Of a stretch of DNA of 64,000 nt, positions 46,442-58,412 are shown one piece after another. Location of the stretch: contig CM042542.1 of assembly GCA_023630585.1 (NCBI GenBank), forward strand, positions 24,164,415 through 24,228,414, written 5' to 3'. Every line of letters begins with the position of its first letter. The stretch's first letter is position 1. A program made the translations under genes and the position numbers. Source of the stretch: Cranoglanis bouderius. Lineage: Eukaryota > Chordata > Actinopteri > Siluriformes > Cranoglanididae. Under the pieces are notes generated by a model. That model saw only the letters and a program-made list of their open reading frames with translations, ran no database searches and was not told the DNA's origin.

Positions 46442-48916
46442 TATTTTCTGCCCCTACCCAGTTCAGGTATTTCATGTGTTCCAGCTCAAGCACACCTGGT
46501 GCAACTAATGAAGCCCTTGATTAGTCGCATCGGGGTGCTTGAGACAACACCTGTTTTGCATATTTTTGATCAGGCGACTGAAAGCTTAGAGTCAATGTTC
46601 CGTTACACGTTAGATAAGGTAGCTGCACTTAAAAGAAAAATAATTAGAGAGAAAAAGCTAGCACCCTGGTATAATGATCACACACGCACCTTAAAACAGA
46701 TCACTCCACAATTAGAACGTAAATGGCGTCAAACCAAATTGGTAGTATTTCAAACAGCATGGAAGGAGAGCCTCCTGAACTATAGGAAATCTCTTAGTGA
46801 TGCTAGATAAGTCTATCTCTCTACCTTAACTGAAGATAACAAAAATAATCCTAGATTCTTATTTAATACTATAGCAAAATTAACTAGGAATAAAACCACC
46901 ACAGAAACAGGCACACAATCATTATATAGCAGCAATGATTTCATGAGTTTTTTATTGGCAAAATTGAAAATATTAGACAAGAAATTCAGACTATTAATTT
47001 AAAGCTAGACAATCTTACTAACCCTGTAGACAATAATATAGCAATATCAGATCAACAGTTAGAGTGCTTTACTCCCCTTAGAGAGACCGAACTAATTTCA
47101 TTAATTTCTTCTTCAAAATCATCAACTTGTATACTAGATCCCCTACCTACATGTTTCTTCAAATAGATTACTCCAGAAATAATCAAACCCCTTCTAAAAA
47201 TAATCAACTCTTCCCTTAGCACTGGCTATGTACCTAAATCATTTAAATTAGCAGTTATCAAAACCCTGATTAAAAAACCTGACCTCGACCCCTGTCAATT
47301 GTCCAGCTATAGGCCAATATCAAATCTCCCCTTTATCTCCAAGATCTTAGAAAAGGTTGTAGCAAAGCAGCTATGCTTGTACCTAAATAGGAATAACATT
47401 CATGAAATGTATCAGTCAGGATTTAGGCCTCATCATAGCACAGAGACAGCGCTGGTTAAAGTGGCAAATGACTTACTGCTGGCCTCTGATCAGGTTTGTG
47501 TCTCCATGCTTGTGTTGCTTGACCTTAGTGCAGCTTTTGATACAGTTGATCATACTATTCTCCTCGATAGACTAGAAAACGTTGTTGGCATTAAGGGAAC
47601 GGCCCTCTCCTGGCTCAGGTCTTATTTGACTGATCGTCATCAGTTCGTAGATGTAAATGATGAATTCTCTATGCATACTGAGGTAAAGTTTGGTGTTCCA
47701 CAAGGTTCTGTTTTAGGCCCACTGCTTTTTTCTTTATATATGTTACCTCTGGGTCAAATTATTCGTAAACATGGAATTAGCTTCCACTGTTATGCTGATG
47801 ACACACAGTTGTATGTTTCAGCAGAGCCAGATGACAGACACCAGTTTAATAAAGTTGAGGAATGTGTAAAGGACATTAGACAGTGGATGCTTATTAACTT
47901 CCTCTTACTAAATTCTGACAAGACAGAAGTACTTATACTAGGACCACATGCAGCTAGAAGTAAGTTTTCTGATTATATAGTAACTCTGGATGGCCTTTCT
48001 GTTTCATCATGTGCAGCAGTAAAAGACCTTGGTGTGATTATTGACTCCAGTCTTTCCTTTGATGCCCATGTAGGTAATATTACTAGGATAGCCTTCTTTC
48101 ACCTCAGAAATATTGCTAAGATAAGAAATATATTGTCACTACAAGATGCAGAAAAATTAGTCCATGCTTTCTACACCTCTAGGTTGGATTATTGTAATGC
48201 CTTACTGTCTGGATGTTCCAGTAGGAGCATAAACAAACTCCAGTTAGTCCAGAATGCAGCTGCAAGAGTCCTTACAAGAACTAGAAGATATGACCACATC
48301 ACCCCTATCTTATCCACACTGCACTGGCTCCCAGTGAAATCCTGCATTGACTATAAAATACTACTATTGACTTATAAAGCGCTAAATGGCTTTGCGCCAC
48401 AGTACCTAAGTGAACTTTTGGTCTTTTATGATCCTACTTCGATCAAAAGGCGCAGGCTATTTGTCAGTACCTCAAATAGTGAAGGTTACAGCAGGGGGAA
48501 GAGCTTTCTCTTACAAAGCCCCACAGTTATGGAACAGCCTTCCAATTAGTGTTTGGGACTCAGACACAGTCTCAGTGTTTAAGTCCAGGCTGAAAACATA
48601 TTTGTTTAATCAAGCCTTTCGTGAATAGTTTTTTTTTTCCTTAGGTAAAGGAGCAGATCTAGAGGTCTCACAGGCATAGTGTGTTGTGGTGAACTGGGAT
48701 GTCTGGATGCTGTCACCCCCCACCTTCAAGCGTCCACCAAGGTTTGTTGGTGGTGGGGTGGCTGGCCGCCTTGTCCCAGGGAGCCCTCATGTCTGTGTTA
48801 CCTTCTGGCTCTCCCTTTTAGTTATCCTGTCATAAGCTAGTCTTGCCAGAGTACCTACTTTCACTTACGCAAAGTACACTGTCCTTAACCATTACGGGAC
48901 AATAATCATAGCTAAC

Positions 48917-48964
<48 letters not shown>

Positions 48965-49540
48965 TCTCTCGCTCTCTCGCTTTCTCTCCCTCCCCTTCTG
49001 TCGAGCTACACATGATACTCCTGAGATGCCAGTGATCCCGACCTCTTCTGCTCTCTGGACCTGCCCGATCCATCCTGATGCCCTACTTCTGGTTGGAGAC
49101 CTCATCAATTGAGGTCACATGATGCTGCTGAGGATGGCCCCACACGGTGCAGCCTAAAGATCATTGAGATTACAGTGGTGAAGTTCAACAAAACAGACTT
49201 CATATAAAAACTGTAATGAATTTTTCATGGTCTCACAACTGCCATTCTGACCGTGTGGTACTGGTACATTTATAGAAGAGATTTATTTATTTATAATTGC
49301 ACTATCCGGTGTCACCCAGATGAGGATGGGTTCCCTTTTGAGTCTGGTTCCTCTCAAGGTTTCTTCCTTGTATCATCTCAGGGAGTTTTTCCTTGCCACC
49401 GTCGCCGCTGGCTGCTCATTGGGGATAAATTCATAAATTTAAAATCTATGTCCTGAATTTATATACTTCTGTAAAGCTGCTTTGGGACAATGTCCATTGT
49501 TAAAAGTGCTATACAAATAAACTGAACTTGAACTTGAACT
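46442..49540 (+). mobile_element. L2/CR1-like LINE, 5'-truncated and disabled
   Basis: Pre-RT linker, reverse transcriptase and a 3' UTR ending in tandem TTGAACTTGAACTTGAACTT, the short 3' microsatellite typical of L2-type elements. A (TC)n run lies at 48919-48960 in the UTR. CCTCTCAAGGTTTCTTCCT and GTAAAGCTGCTTTGGGACAA are its 3' landmarks. Confidence 0.85.
46565..48628 (+). pseudogene. L2/CR1-like reverse transcriptase, disabled
   Basis: 46565-46806 reads ATESLESMFRYTLDKVAAL and KKLAPWYNDHTRTLKQ, the linker after the endonuclease. A stop follows, and the frame is broken through 47166 (TAG in frame at 47164). The RT then runs open: SSYRPISNLPFISKILEKVV, LLDLSAAFDTVDHTILLDRL, FGVPQGSVLGPLLFSLYMLP and CYADDTQLY (the catalytic YADD). 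A frameshift near 48450 moves the C-terminus GGRAFSYKAPQLWNSLP to another frame, which ends at 48626. The endonuclease is missing at the 5' end. Confidence 0.9.
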
Positions 49541-49775
49541 TTTGCTGTTATGAGGGATTCTATTCAGGGGGTTGAATAATTTTGAGACTGGAGAAGTCAT
49601 TATAAGTTGCATTTTCAGTTGAATTTGGGGAAACCACTTGAAGCATTCGTTGTGTTGAACTATTTCAGTTGCTTTAGTTTGATTTGTTCATCGCAAACAG
49701 CTGAAAGTCTATAAATTGACAATAAACCTGATTTGCACTGGGAGTTGAATAATTTTGATTGCAACTGTATATATA
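49541..49775 (+). mobile_element. Tc1-like terminal fragment
   Basis: GTCATTATAAGTTGCATTTT through TTGAATAATTTTGATTGCAAC, the reverse complement of the fragment at 52257-52430 that cuts the drc4-like last exon. No transposase. Confidence 0.7.
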
Positions 49776-50425
49776 TGGAACAACATTTAGCATTTAGCTA
49801 CACTTTTCCTTTATATAAAGTTAATTTAAATTTTATTTTTAATCAGTATTTTTAACACATTAAAAAAAAAAAAATTTAAATCAAACAATATGTCCCCTGC
49901 TTTAATATCCATTTATTTGCATTTACGAATGCCATTATCAATGTATAATTTGTTCATTATGTTCAATAAAAATAAAAAAATTAAAAGATTCCTCTCTCCT
50001 CGCATCTCATCCTTGCATCTTTCTTTCACATCCTAAGGGTTGGAGCTCAAATGCAAGGAAAGGAAGTGAGGAAAGGAAATGAGGATGCACAAATAAGAAA
50101 TGAGAAGCTCCCACTAACACCAACAGCTGCTGCCTATCAAAATAAAGCACACTTCCTGCTCAGCTACGGTGTCCTACAAAGGTCAAATGTTATTTCGTTT
50201 TTCATTTTGAAAGCTGTTTAGGCTTTATATTACTTTTTGTTTACATGTAAGATGCTAATGTAAGTAGGAATTCTGAGATTAAGTAGCTTTGAGATTTTTT
50301 TCTGATCCAGGAGAAACTTATGAGACCAAATAAATTCCCTTTTCAAAAAATAAATACATAAAAATAAAAACCTACTACTACTACACAACACTGTAGGCCT
50401 AGCTTCTTATGCTTCAGTTTCTCTA
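49776..50425. other. No gene recognised
   Basis: AT-rich sequence with A-runs and no supported exon. Confidence 0.4.

Positions 50426-50492
<67 letters not shown>
50426..50492. repeat. (GT)n microsatellite
   Basis: Pure GT run of about 65 bases. Confidence 0.95.
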
Positions 50493-50498
<6 letters not shown>

Positions 50499-50714
50499 CT
50501 CACAGTTTTGTCCTTATGGGGACATTTGGCTGGCCGCCAAGAGGATTTTTTTTTAAACCTGCAGATTGTATTAAAAATAAAACTTAGATTATTAGATTAG
50601 ATTAGATTTAGATGTAGTGTACCATCAGTTAGTTGCATTGTAATATTTTGTCAAGAGAATGTCCTTACAATGATTATAAGACAATTGTGTGTGTGTTTTA
50701 ATACCTTTATCCAA

Positions 50715-50859
50715 ACTTAGATCCATCCATCCATCCATCCATTTTCCATAACACTTACCCTACACACGGTCATGGGGAACCTGGAGCCTATATCCCAGTG
50801 GACTCGGGCCACAAGGCGAGAGACACCCTGCAGGAGTGCCAGACCATCGCAGGGCACAA

Positions 50860-50895
<36 letters not shown>

Positions 50896-51025
50896 TGGAC
50901 AATTTAGTGATATCAATCAGCCTACAACATGTGTCTTTGGACTGGGGAGGAAACCGGAGTACCCGGAGGAAACCCCCGGAGGTGTAAGGCAAACGTGCTA
51001 ACCACTAAACCACTGTTCCCCCTAA
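50715..51025 (+). repeat. Dispersed fish repeat with ATCC start and CA tract
   Basis: ATCCATCCATCCATCCATCC, GGTCATGGGGAACCTGGAGC, a (CA)n run at 50862-50893, GTCTTTGGACTGGGGAGGAA and GCTAACCACTAAACCACTGT. This pattern is a very common dispersed repeat in fish. I am not sure of its class. Confidence 0.7.
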
Positions 51026-51739
51026 ACTTGGATGCACATAAATCTTTTTGTCATGAGACGACTTACCTGTAATTGCAATAGTTTTGTTAAGATGAAACAT
51101 TTCAACCGATTTTAAGCGAAAAAATAAAGAAAATATCTGAAACATCTTAAAATGTTACAAAAAAAACTATTTTTAAATACAAGACAGTTCTTTAAGAATT
51201 ATTACAGAGTAACCTGGGGGAAATAAGAAGCAGCTAAATTTGGAAGTCAGATGAATAAATGGGTCCATATTGTCCATCAGGTGGCACGAAACACCAAACT
51301 AAATACTGTACGTGACCAACGGTAAGCATTAAACACCTAAATACTGTGTAACAATAAGCTAATGTATGACATTAATTAATATACACTGATATATTGTATA
51401 CATCCACTACAATTATAAAAGTATCTGTTTTCTGAAGCAGAAACTTTAGTACAAACAGATTTGATGTCTAAAATACCAGAACTGCTTTAATGAAACGTTC
51501 CCCATGCTAATCCTGCTTCAGTTACTGTAATTATAATAAAACCAGAAGAAGAAATGATGGCTTAAATAGTCCACTAGCCTTATTCACATGCATGGTCAAC
51601 TGATACCTAGACAAAGTAAAATGATCTACAAATACCATCAATCCATAAATTATTTCAGCTTTAGATTATATGTTGAAACGTTGCACTTAAGTACTTCAGT
51701 ACTGCAGTGACTTTAGAGGATGTTCTTCTGAAAAGAAAT
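51026..51739. other. No gene recognised
   Basis: AT-rich, no supported exon. Confidence 0.4.
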
Positions 51740-51945
51740 AGGGTCAGATTGAATCCATGGACCCAACCGGTGTAATGGCATGGGGAATGTTTTTGGAGCC
51801 CACTGGGGCACTTAATACCAGCCAAGCATCATGTGAATGCCACAGCTTACAGCTAGAATGTAAGTAGTAAGTACATCTGATTATTGTTACGGACCACGTG
51901 CATCCCTTTGTATGGTGTTCCTAATAAAGTGGTAAGTAAACAGGT
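51740..51945 (+). mobile_element. Tc1-like remnant of the 10766/30408 family
   Basis: TGTAATGGCATGGGGAATGT, TTAATACCAGCCAAGCATC and the end TTCCTAATAAAGTGGTAAGT match the 10766 fragment with internal deletion. Confidence 0.7.
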
Positions 51946-52256
51946 GCTATAACAGTAAAGTATTTCTTTTTCCAAAATATTTATTGGGATTAATTTAGAA
52001 TTCCTTCTTTCATAAAAGAGAAAGTAAGAGAGAGAGAGAGATAGCAACATTTTTGTTGTTGTAGGATGAATATGAGACGAGTCCCAGGGCATTATTGCTA
52101 ATGTGAAAGTACATGTTTAAGGCAGTGAGGTTAGAGAGGAGCAGACACCAGACCGTCTGGTTCCTGACCTAGGGTCTGCTTCACTAAGCTGCTCTCCAGA
52201 GGTTTAAAGCCCAGGTCGTCTGTGGGGATGCAGAAAGCCTTCAGTTTAGCTTCATA

Positions 52257-52435
52257 TTGCAGTCCAAATTATTGAACCCCCATTGCAAATCAGGTTTATT
52301 GTCAAAATGTACAGACTTTCAGCTGTTTGCAATGAACAAATCAAACAAAAGCAATTGAAATAGTTCAACACAATGAATGCTTCAAGTGGTTTCCCCAAAT
52401 TCAACTGAAAATGCAACTTATAATGACTTATGTTA
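52257..52435 (-). mobile_element. Tc1-like terminal repeat cutting the last drc4-like exon
   Basis: TTGCAGTCCAAATTATTGAA through TGCAACTTATAATGACTTA matches the 49541-49775 fragment in reverse. The exon codon TAT at 52254-52256 contains the TA where such elements insert. Confidence 0.8.
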
Positions 52436-52799
52436 ACATGTTTCTCAGATGTTCCACAATATTACATGTAACTATTAACAAGAGTTTATAGAGTATAATG
52501 TGTGGCTCTGTAATAAATAGAAAAACTGTAGTTTTTAAGTTGCTGTGGTGTGAGAGGAATAAAACACTTCAGGACATGCTGTTATTGGAAAATAATCAGT
52601 AACAGTAACTCCACTTCAGCACACCACCTTGTCATTCATTATTTTCCTATAACAGCACACCTCCAAGGGTGTTATTCCTTAATACATAATACAAGCTTAC
52701 TAAATGTGAATGTAGTATGCAATAATGGAAGGATAATTTAACAGTGAAAGTGATGATGCAACTTCAGTGCAGACTGAGATTAAAAGAGACGCATACCAC
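52436..52799. other. Expected site of the missing drc4 exons; none seen
   Basis: About 360 AT-rich bases between exon F and the last-exon remnant. Minus-strand translation gives no LKVREKEL-like or other drc4 segment. Confidence 0.5.
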
Positions 52800-53114
52800 C
52801 AGTGAGGCTTTGACCTTCTTATAGTTGGCGAGCTGTTTCTGTAGCTCTGACACTTCCTGCGTGGCTTTCTGCAGTGGCTCCGTCAGACGCTTGTTCTGCT
52901 GCAGCACCTCGGCCATCTCCTTCTCCAACATCTCCTCCTTCTTCTGCATGTCAGCCACTTGCTCCTGTAATTAGACAGTCAGAGGGAGAATGAAGAGCTA
53001 TAATGACACACAGGATCAGAATAAAGCTGAGATCAATCAGAGATCCAAATAGGTGAGGAGTTATGACTGACTCATTGGTATGATTGCTTAGTAACAATGT
53101 TACCAAAGTAAAAG

Positions 53115-53116
<2 letters not shown>

Positions 53117-53161
<45 letters not shown>

Positions 53162-53203
53162 TAGATAGATAGATAGATAGACAGATAGATAGATGGATAG
53201 ATC
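53117..53203. repeat. (AGAT)n/(GACA)n tetranucleotide microsatellite
   Basis: AGATAGATAGATAGACAGAC-type run in an intron of the drc4-like gene. Confidence 0.95.
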
Positions 53204-54043
53204 AAAGTGCTTACTCCAATTTGTCACGATTATTGACTGGTATGAGAAAGAAAGGCGTGTGATGTGTCTTTCTTTTATTTCTAATCTATTTCAAGAACTT
53301 TTTTTTATCAATCTGTTACTTTATTTTATTAACGTAATAAACAGAACTTTGGTCAACACTTTGGTATTTCTAAATGTGCTTTACAAACAAAATCAACTTG
53401 ACTTAGTACTTATAGTTTCATTTTATTTTCATTTTGAAATGATTTGAATTACTTTATTTTTATTTGAATTATCATTTGTATTTTATTTTATTCCGTTTTT
53501 ATACTGTATATACATTTTCATTTCATACTATATTTGTGTACTTGTATATGCTTATTTTTGTACTTATATTTTCACTTTGTGTTTTATTTTATGTTATTAG
53601 ATTAGTTTTTATCATTTCATTTTACTAATTGATTGTACAGCACTTAGAGCAGCCACTTGTATGGAAAGTCCTCTATAATAAGAATGAACTAAAAGACAAA
53701 ACAAAGTAATGAATAGAATAGAGCAGACTGAACAAATTAAATGAATGAAATAGATGTACGAGGACGAGTCACATGAAATACTTGAAAGTACGACATGAAT
53801 TAGCAACAGGAAGATTTTTTTTCTAGAAGAAACTGATACTCGTTAAGCGCTGGAACACTTTCTCCAAACAAAATGGAGATTATGCAGATAAATGATACAC
53901 TTCTGTGACACCCATTTGCAGCAAATGAATAATGAAGGTTGTAAGGATGGGTGTACTGATGACTTAAGCAGTTCTGGATAGATTATAAGAATAAATGTGA
54001 TGTAAAGCTAACCAGCAGGAGATGATAACTCTGCTCAGCGTAC
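53204..54043. other. Intronic AT-rich sequence of the drc4-like gene
   Basis: Between exons D and F. No coding or element boundaries recognised. Confidence 0.5.
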
Positions 54044-54097
54044 CTTCAGCGAGCCGATTTGGTTGACGTTCTCCAGAGTGATATCCCTATAATAGTT

Positions 54098-54277
54098 TGT
54101 AACAGTATAAAGTCGGGCAAGGAGGAGGCGGGAAACCAAACATAAAACACACAAACTGAACACAAAGAGAGCGTCTCTCTCTCTCTCTCTCTCTCTGGCG
54201 CTTCCAGCCGCTCCTTTAGACAGATCAGTGCCAGGTGTGCATCCTCACTGCCTGGCCACGCCCTCCTCCTCACCACA
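54098..54277 (+). mobile_element. Short solo LTR-like insertion in exon D of the drc4-like gene
   Basis: 180 bp, TGTAACAG...CACCACA, with TAGTT at 54093-54097 and 54278-54282. Removing it and one target copy restores a continuous reading DIKNYYRDITLE. It contains a (TC)n run at 54175-54196 and no protein coding. With the duplicated target it adds 185 bases, so the exon is frameshifted. Confidence 0.8.
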
Positions 54278-55458
54278 TAGTTCTTAATATCACTGAACAC
54301 TTTCTCGTGGTTCTTTATCAGTGTGTTAATGTGGACGCTCTTCCTTTGCTCCATCTCATGGATTTCAGTCCTGTGCCTCAGGTCTTGCTCTTCTCGCTGT
54401 TTTTCCATCTTCTTCTCATATGTAGCCTCGATTTCTGTAGATAAACATCAGCAGGTTAAGATGTGGTACAATGATCCATGTACAGTTACATTTCATTTCA
54501 TGGAGAGTCAAAGACAGACACTATTAATACACTACCTCGTACTTCTTCCTCAAATGCACTTCTCAGCTTGGTGATTTCCTCATCATGGCTCTGTGGAAAC
54601 AAATGAGTGTCTGTTAACATGACAGTATTGATGAATAATCTGAAGGTCCAGTTCAGACATCTGCATTATATATATCAATATATTATCAATCACTGAATCA
54701 CACTAAAGGCCAGCACTGAGGCATTTCTGGATGGTTTTTGGGTACGTTATCACATCACACGCAACAGATAAGCACTGATTTTAACCAGAGTTTCAGCACC
54801 ATGTGATCGGAAAACCTGTGATTGAGACATGTGAACTAAGGTTAATAATAAACGGACTAACAAGCACACACCAGTTTTAGGTTCTTGATGAGGTTCTGGT
54901 AGGAGAGCTCCTGTTCTTTCATATCCACTTTCAGTCTGCGCATACCTCTCCACAGCTCGTTCTCCTGGTATGCCTGCTCTTTCTTCAGGAGTTTAGTGGC
55001 AACCACTCCCTCGGTCTTAAGCTCTGCAATCCTATTTTGGTGTTCATACCGCAAGTGTTTAACCTTCTGCTTGTACACCTGAAGACCAAAAGAAAAACAG
55101 AACATAAGATGCGTCCTTTTAGACACTTCCTTTTAGACAGTGAAGAACGCTGATCATTATTACTGATACCCTGATCTCAGATTGATGTTTCTCTTCAGCT
55201 TCTTCCATTTTGCTCTCTCTGTTCCTGAGCTCAGCTTTCTTCTCCTCTAGTTGACTTTTGGTGATCTCCTGAAAGGTGTATATCTTATCTCTTTCCAGCT
55301 GGAAGTAACTGCACTCTTCTCGCTCCCGGTCCAGCTCCTCACGCAGCCGGATAATGTGTTCTTCCAGCTGACGGAGAATCAACATTAGTGGTGAATTACA
55401 GCACACAATGGAGTGTTACAAAGCAAATCAAAAAATGTTCTCAGTTAATGCTAATCTA

Positions 55459-55761
55459 CAGTGCAGTGCAAAAGTAAACAAGTGTTTATAGCTGCTATAT
55501 CGTAAGGGCTTGTTTCATTGACGTTCCACAACATTAAATGGAATTAAAATCTATAAAAAAAAGAATGTGTCTTACATGGCTTTTCTCAGCAATTAATATA
55601 CTACTTGTTCTGATGTCATGGCTTAAAGCATTTTTTAAAATCATGTTTTACATATTTTACAGGTTATTTATACAAGCAATAAATAATTTGCACCTTTAAC
55701 TTACGTTATATGTATTTAAGTTACGTTATATCCTAAGGGTATGAAAACTTTTGCACTGGTG
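55459..55761. mobile_element. Non-autonomous short inverted-repeat element (303 bp)
   Basis: The left end CAGTGCAGTGCAAAAGT and right end ACTTTTGCACTGGTG lie inside TA dinucleotides. No coding. Confidence 0.65.
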
Positions 55762-55784
55762 TACATGTTAACCTCATCACGTCT

Positions 55785-57031
55785 CAGTCCGTGCTCATTG
55801 ATTATGGGTTACTATATTTATATCCGGTCAAAGACACAAAGTATTTAGGTATTCATTTAACCAAACATTTAGTAGCCAGTCAACAACTTAATTTTTCTAG
55901 TCAGATTAAAACAACCCAAAATATTTTTAATCTTTGTTTACAAAGAGATCTCTCTCTCTATGGTAGGGTTCTCCTCTCTAAAGCAGAAGGTCTTTCTCGT
56001 TTCATGTATCCTTCACTTTCTCTATATGTGAATGACTGCACTCCTAAAGGTGTCAGTAAAATGTTCCTTGACTTTATATAGAAAAACAGATCTCACAAAC
56101 TTAAAAAGCAGTGATTTCCAGTTGTAGAAGTGATGGGGGACTGGAAGTTCTACATTTTCATAACACTATTAATGCGTTTAAAATAAATTGGCTGAGAAGA
56201 TGTCTAATAAATCCAAATTCTGGATGGTTTTTATTCCTAATTATATATTTAATAAAATCGGAGGCCTCCCCTTTATCTTAAAATGCAATTAAATGCATAA
56301 TAAACTCCTGGTTAAATGAGCTCATTTTCATCAGCAGGCTCTTCTTGCATGGAAGTTGTGTTACATCCACAATTTCTCACCACACAAAACTCTCTTGTGG
56401 AATAATATGGATATAACTGTTAGGAACAAATCTCTTTTCCCCCCAATTAGTTCAATAGAGGTTTAATTTAGATCCTTTCTTTATTTGATGATTCTGGTAA
56501 CGTCTTGTCTTATGAACGCTTTATGACTGTCCATGACGTCTCTATTCCTTTTAAAGAATATAATACTGTTCTTAGAGATATTCCCACAGGTCTAGTGCAG
56601 CTGGTTAAGAGCCATATATTGTATGGCCACAAAGATACAAAGGAGTCGGCTCTGTTACCGGACGGCATCGGTATTTATGACAAGAAATGTAATAATAAAC
56701 ATATTCGCCAGATTTTTCAGAAGAGAGACCGAATTTTTCCTCGAGGCAGATCCCATTGGGCCGCCCTAGTTGACAATGTAGACTGGAGAAGAGCAGGCTG
56801 TTGCCCCATAAATATTTTATTCCTAACAAGACCAAAGAAGTCCACTTTAAAATATTACATAAGATATACCCTGTTCATTCAACTGTGTCCAAATATGCTG
56901 ATATTCCTAATACTTCTACATTTTGTGATAATGAAGATGAAACATTAATACTTTTATTCTATTCTTGTGAAATGGTTCAGAAGTTTTGGTTTGATTTATA
57001 TTCCCATTTAAATAAATCCCCCATCCCATAA
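55785..57031 (+). mobile_element. L1-like LINE fragment, 5'-truncated
   Basis: The frame 55791-56081 reads KDTKYLGIHLTKH, LQRDLSLYGRVLLSKAEGLS, the post-catalytic region of L1/Tx1-type reverse transcriptases. 56505-56800 and 56801-57028 continue with a C-terminal domain, including FCDNEDETLILLFYSC, a zinc-finger-like cysteine region. Frames are broken at about 56080, 56200-56500 and 56800. Confidence 0.8.
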
Positions 57032-57044
57032 TGCCAATATGCGC

Positions 57045-57840
57045 TGGGATCCACATGAACATGACCTCATTATCTTGCTTCTTTATTCTTGAGTGGATAA
57101 TCATTATTTCATAGAAAAGCTCCTGATGATTTCTGGTCAAACCTGATTTGAGGGAGGACAGATACTGAATCACTACAAATTAAAGCTTTATTTGTTCAGT
57201 CCATTCTAACGCTATCAAGACGGCATATAGTTCAACAGCATATACACTTAAGTTATTTGAGGTCCTCCTGTATATCTCATTCCTCTGACTGGGAACTATT
57301 ACTGCAGAGCCTGGATTTCCTGTAATTGGATCTTTTGATCCATCTGTAAAAATGTGTTTAAAATTTCTGTACTTATCTTTCACATATCTATTAAATTCAC
57401 TCACCAAATCAGTCTGTTTATTCCTTGCCTTGGTTTGTAGTAGTTCCAAATCTAGTACTAAAGTATCTAACATCCACATAGGGGTGCTAGGCCATACTAC
57501 AGCTTGGCAAAACTCCTTTTCGTATACTCCCAGGTCTCTCGCTGTTTCATCCCCTGTCCAACTAAAGCTTCATTTTTGTACTTTTCCTCTTTCCCAACTG
57601 GCCTGCAACACCCTTTTAGTTGGGTGACTATCTCCATGCCCCCTCACACTAATCCAATAATTAACAAGCAGCTGCTTTCGGCGGAGACTCAGTGGCATTT
57701 CTCCTGCCTCTACCTGTAACGAGCACACTGGTGATGTTCTTATTGCCTCAGTGCCTGGGCCTGTATAGTGTCAGCCTCACTATTACAGATTTTGCTGCTG
57801 ATCCAAATGCCACACTACCTTAATCCAGTCTTGACCTAAT
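57045..57840 (-). mobile_element. LINE fragment with RNase H domain, opposite orientation
   Basis: 57479-57180 reads KHIFTDGSKDPITGNPGSAV, then YAVELYAVLIALEW. 57173-57050 continues EVMFMWIPAHIGI. The D (TDGSK), E (ELYA) and H (AHIGI) blocks are the RNase H signature of I-type and related non-LTR elements. A frameshift lies at about 57175. It faces the L1-like fragment head to head. Confidence 0.75.
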
Positions 57841-57849
57841 TAGGGCAAC

Positions 57850-57854
<5 letters not shown>

Positions 57855-57934
<80 letters not shown>
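57855..57934. repeat. (TA)n microsatellite
   Basis: About 80 bases of TA. Confidence 0.95.
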
Positions 57935-57936
<2 letters not shown>

Positions 57937-58412
57937 AATGATTCAAAATCAGCTCCCCACTCTACTCCTGCAAGGCACCTCATAATGTTTAACACTTTTT
58001 TTTACATTTATCCTCCACATTTCTAATGTGAGTTCTCCATGTTAATCCTATCTGGCACCAACAACCATGTCACGGTTAAAGTCACAGAGATCACTTTTTC
58101 CTCATTCTGAAGTTTGATATGAAAATTTAACTGAAGCTCTTGACCTGTATCTGTATAATGTTATGCATTGTGCTGCTGCTACATGACTGGCTGATTGGAG
58201 AACTGCATGAATGTACATGTGTTCCTATTAAAGTGGACGGTGAGTGTATGTTCCTCTGTTTCAGCCCAGTGAATAGGAAGCAGATGAAAATGGGTTTTAA
58301 AGTGTCTCTGAAAAATGATCACTGAATCGGGTAAGAATATTCCTAATGTAAACTGATATTTTTTTTGTCACAGCAATTTTAGATTAAAGTCCTGAATGTT
58401 TTCTTGTTCCAG

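Larger units (their letters stand above)
52131..55367 (-). pseudogene. gas8: gas8/drc4-like gene (dynein regulatory complex subunit 4), exons missing and disrupted
   Basis: Homologous to the nexin-dynein regulatory complex coiled-coil subunit DRC4, which holds ciliary doublet microtubules. Exons in transcription order: A 55367-55170 (LEEHIIRLREELDREREECS...), B 55078-54872 (VYKQKVKHLRYEHQN...), C 54590-54536 (SHDEEITKLRSAFEEEVR), D 54434-54044 (EIEATYEKKM...SDIKNYYRDITLENV, split by an insertion), F 52964-52800 (EQVADMQKKEEM...LANYKKVKASL), and the last-exon remnant G 52256-52131 (YEAKLKAFCIPTDDLGFKPL...SAPL-stop). Splice sites and phases agree from A to D. Defects: a 180-bp LTR-like insertion frameshifts exon D, roughly 130 residues between F and G are not found, G begins abruptly at a Tc1-like terminus, and the N-terminal exon(s) upstream of A are absent. 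It is probably a decayed duplicate; an assembly gap is the alternative. Confidence 0.85.

Noticed and set aside
54075..54100. Intron between the two halves of exon D in the drc4-like gene.
   Set aside because: GT and AG dinucleotides are present, but the joining phase fails, while removal of the TG...CA insert with its duplicated TAGTT restores the reading exactly.
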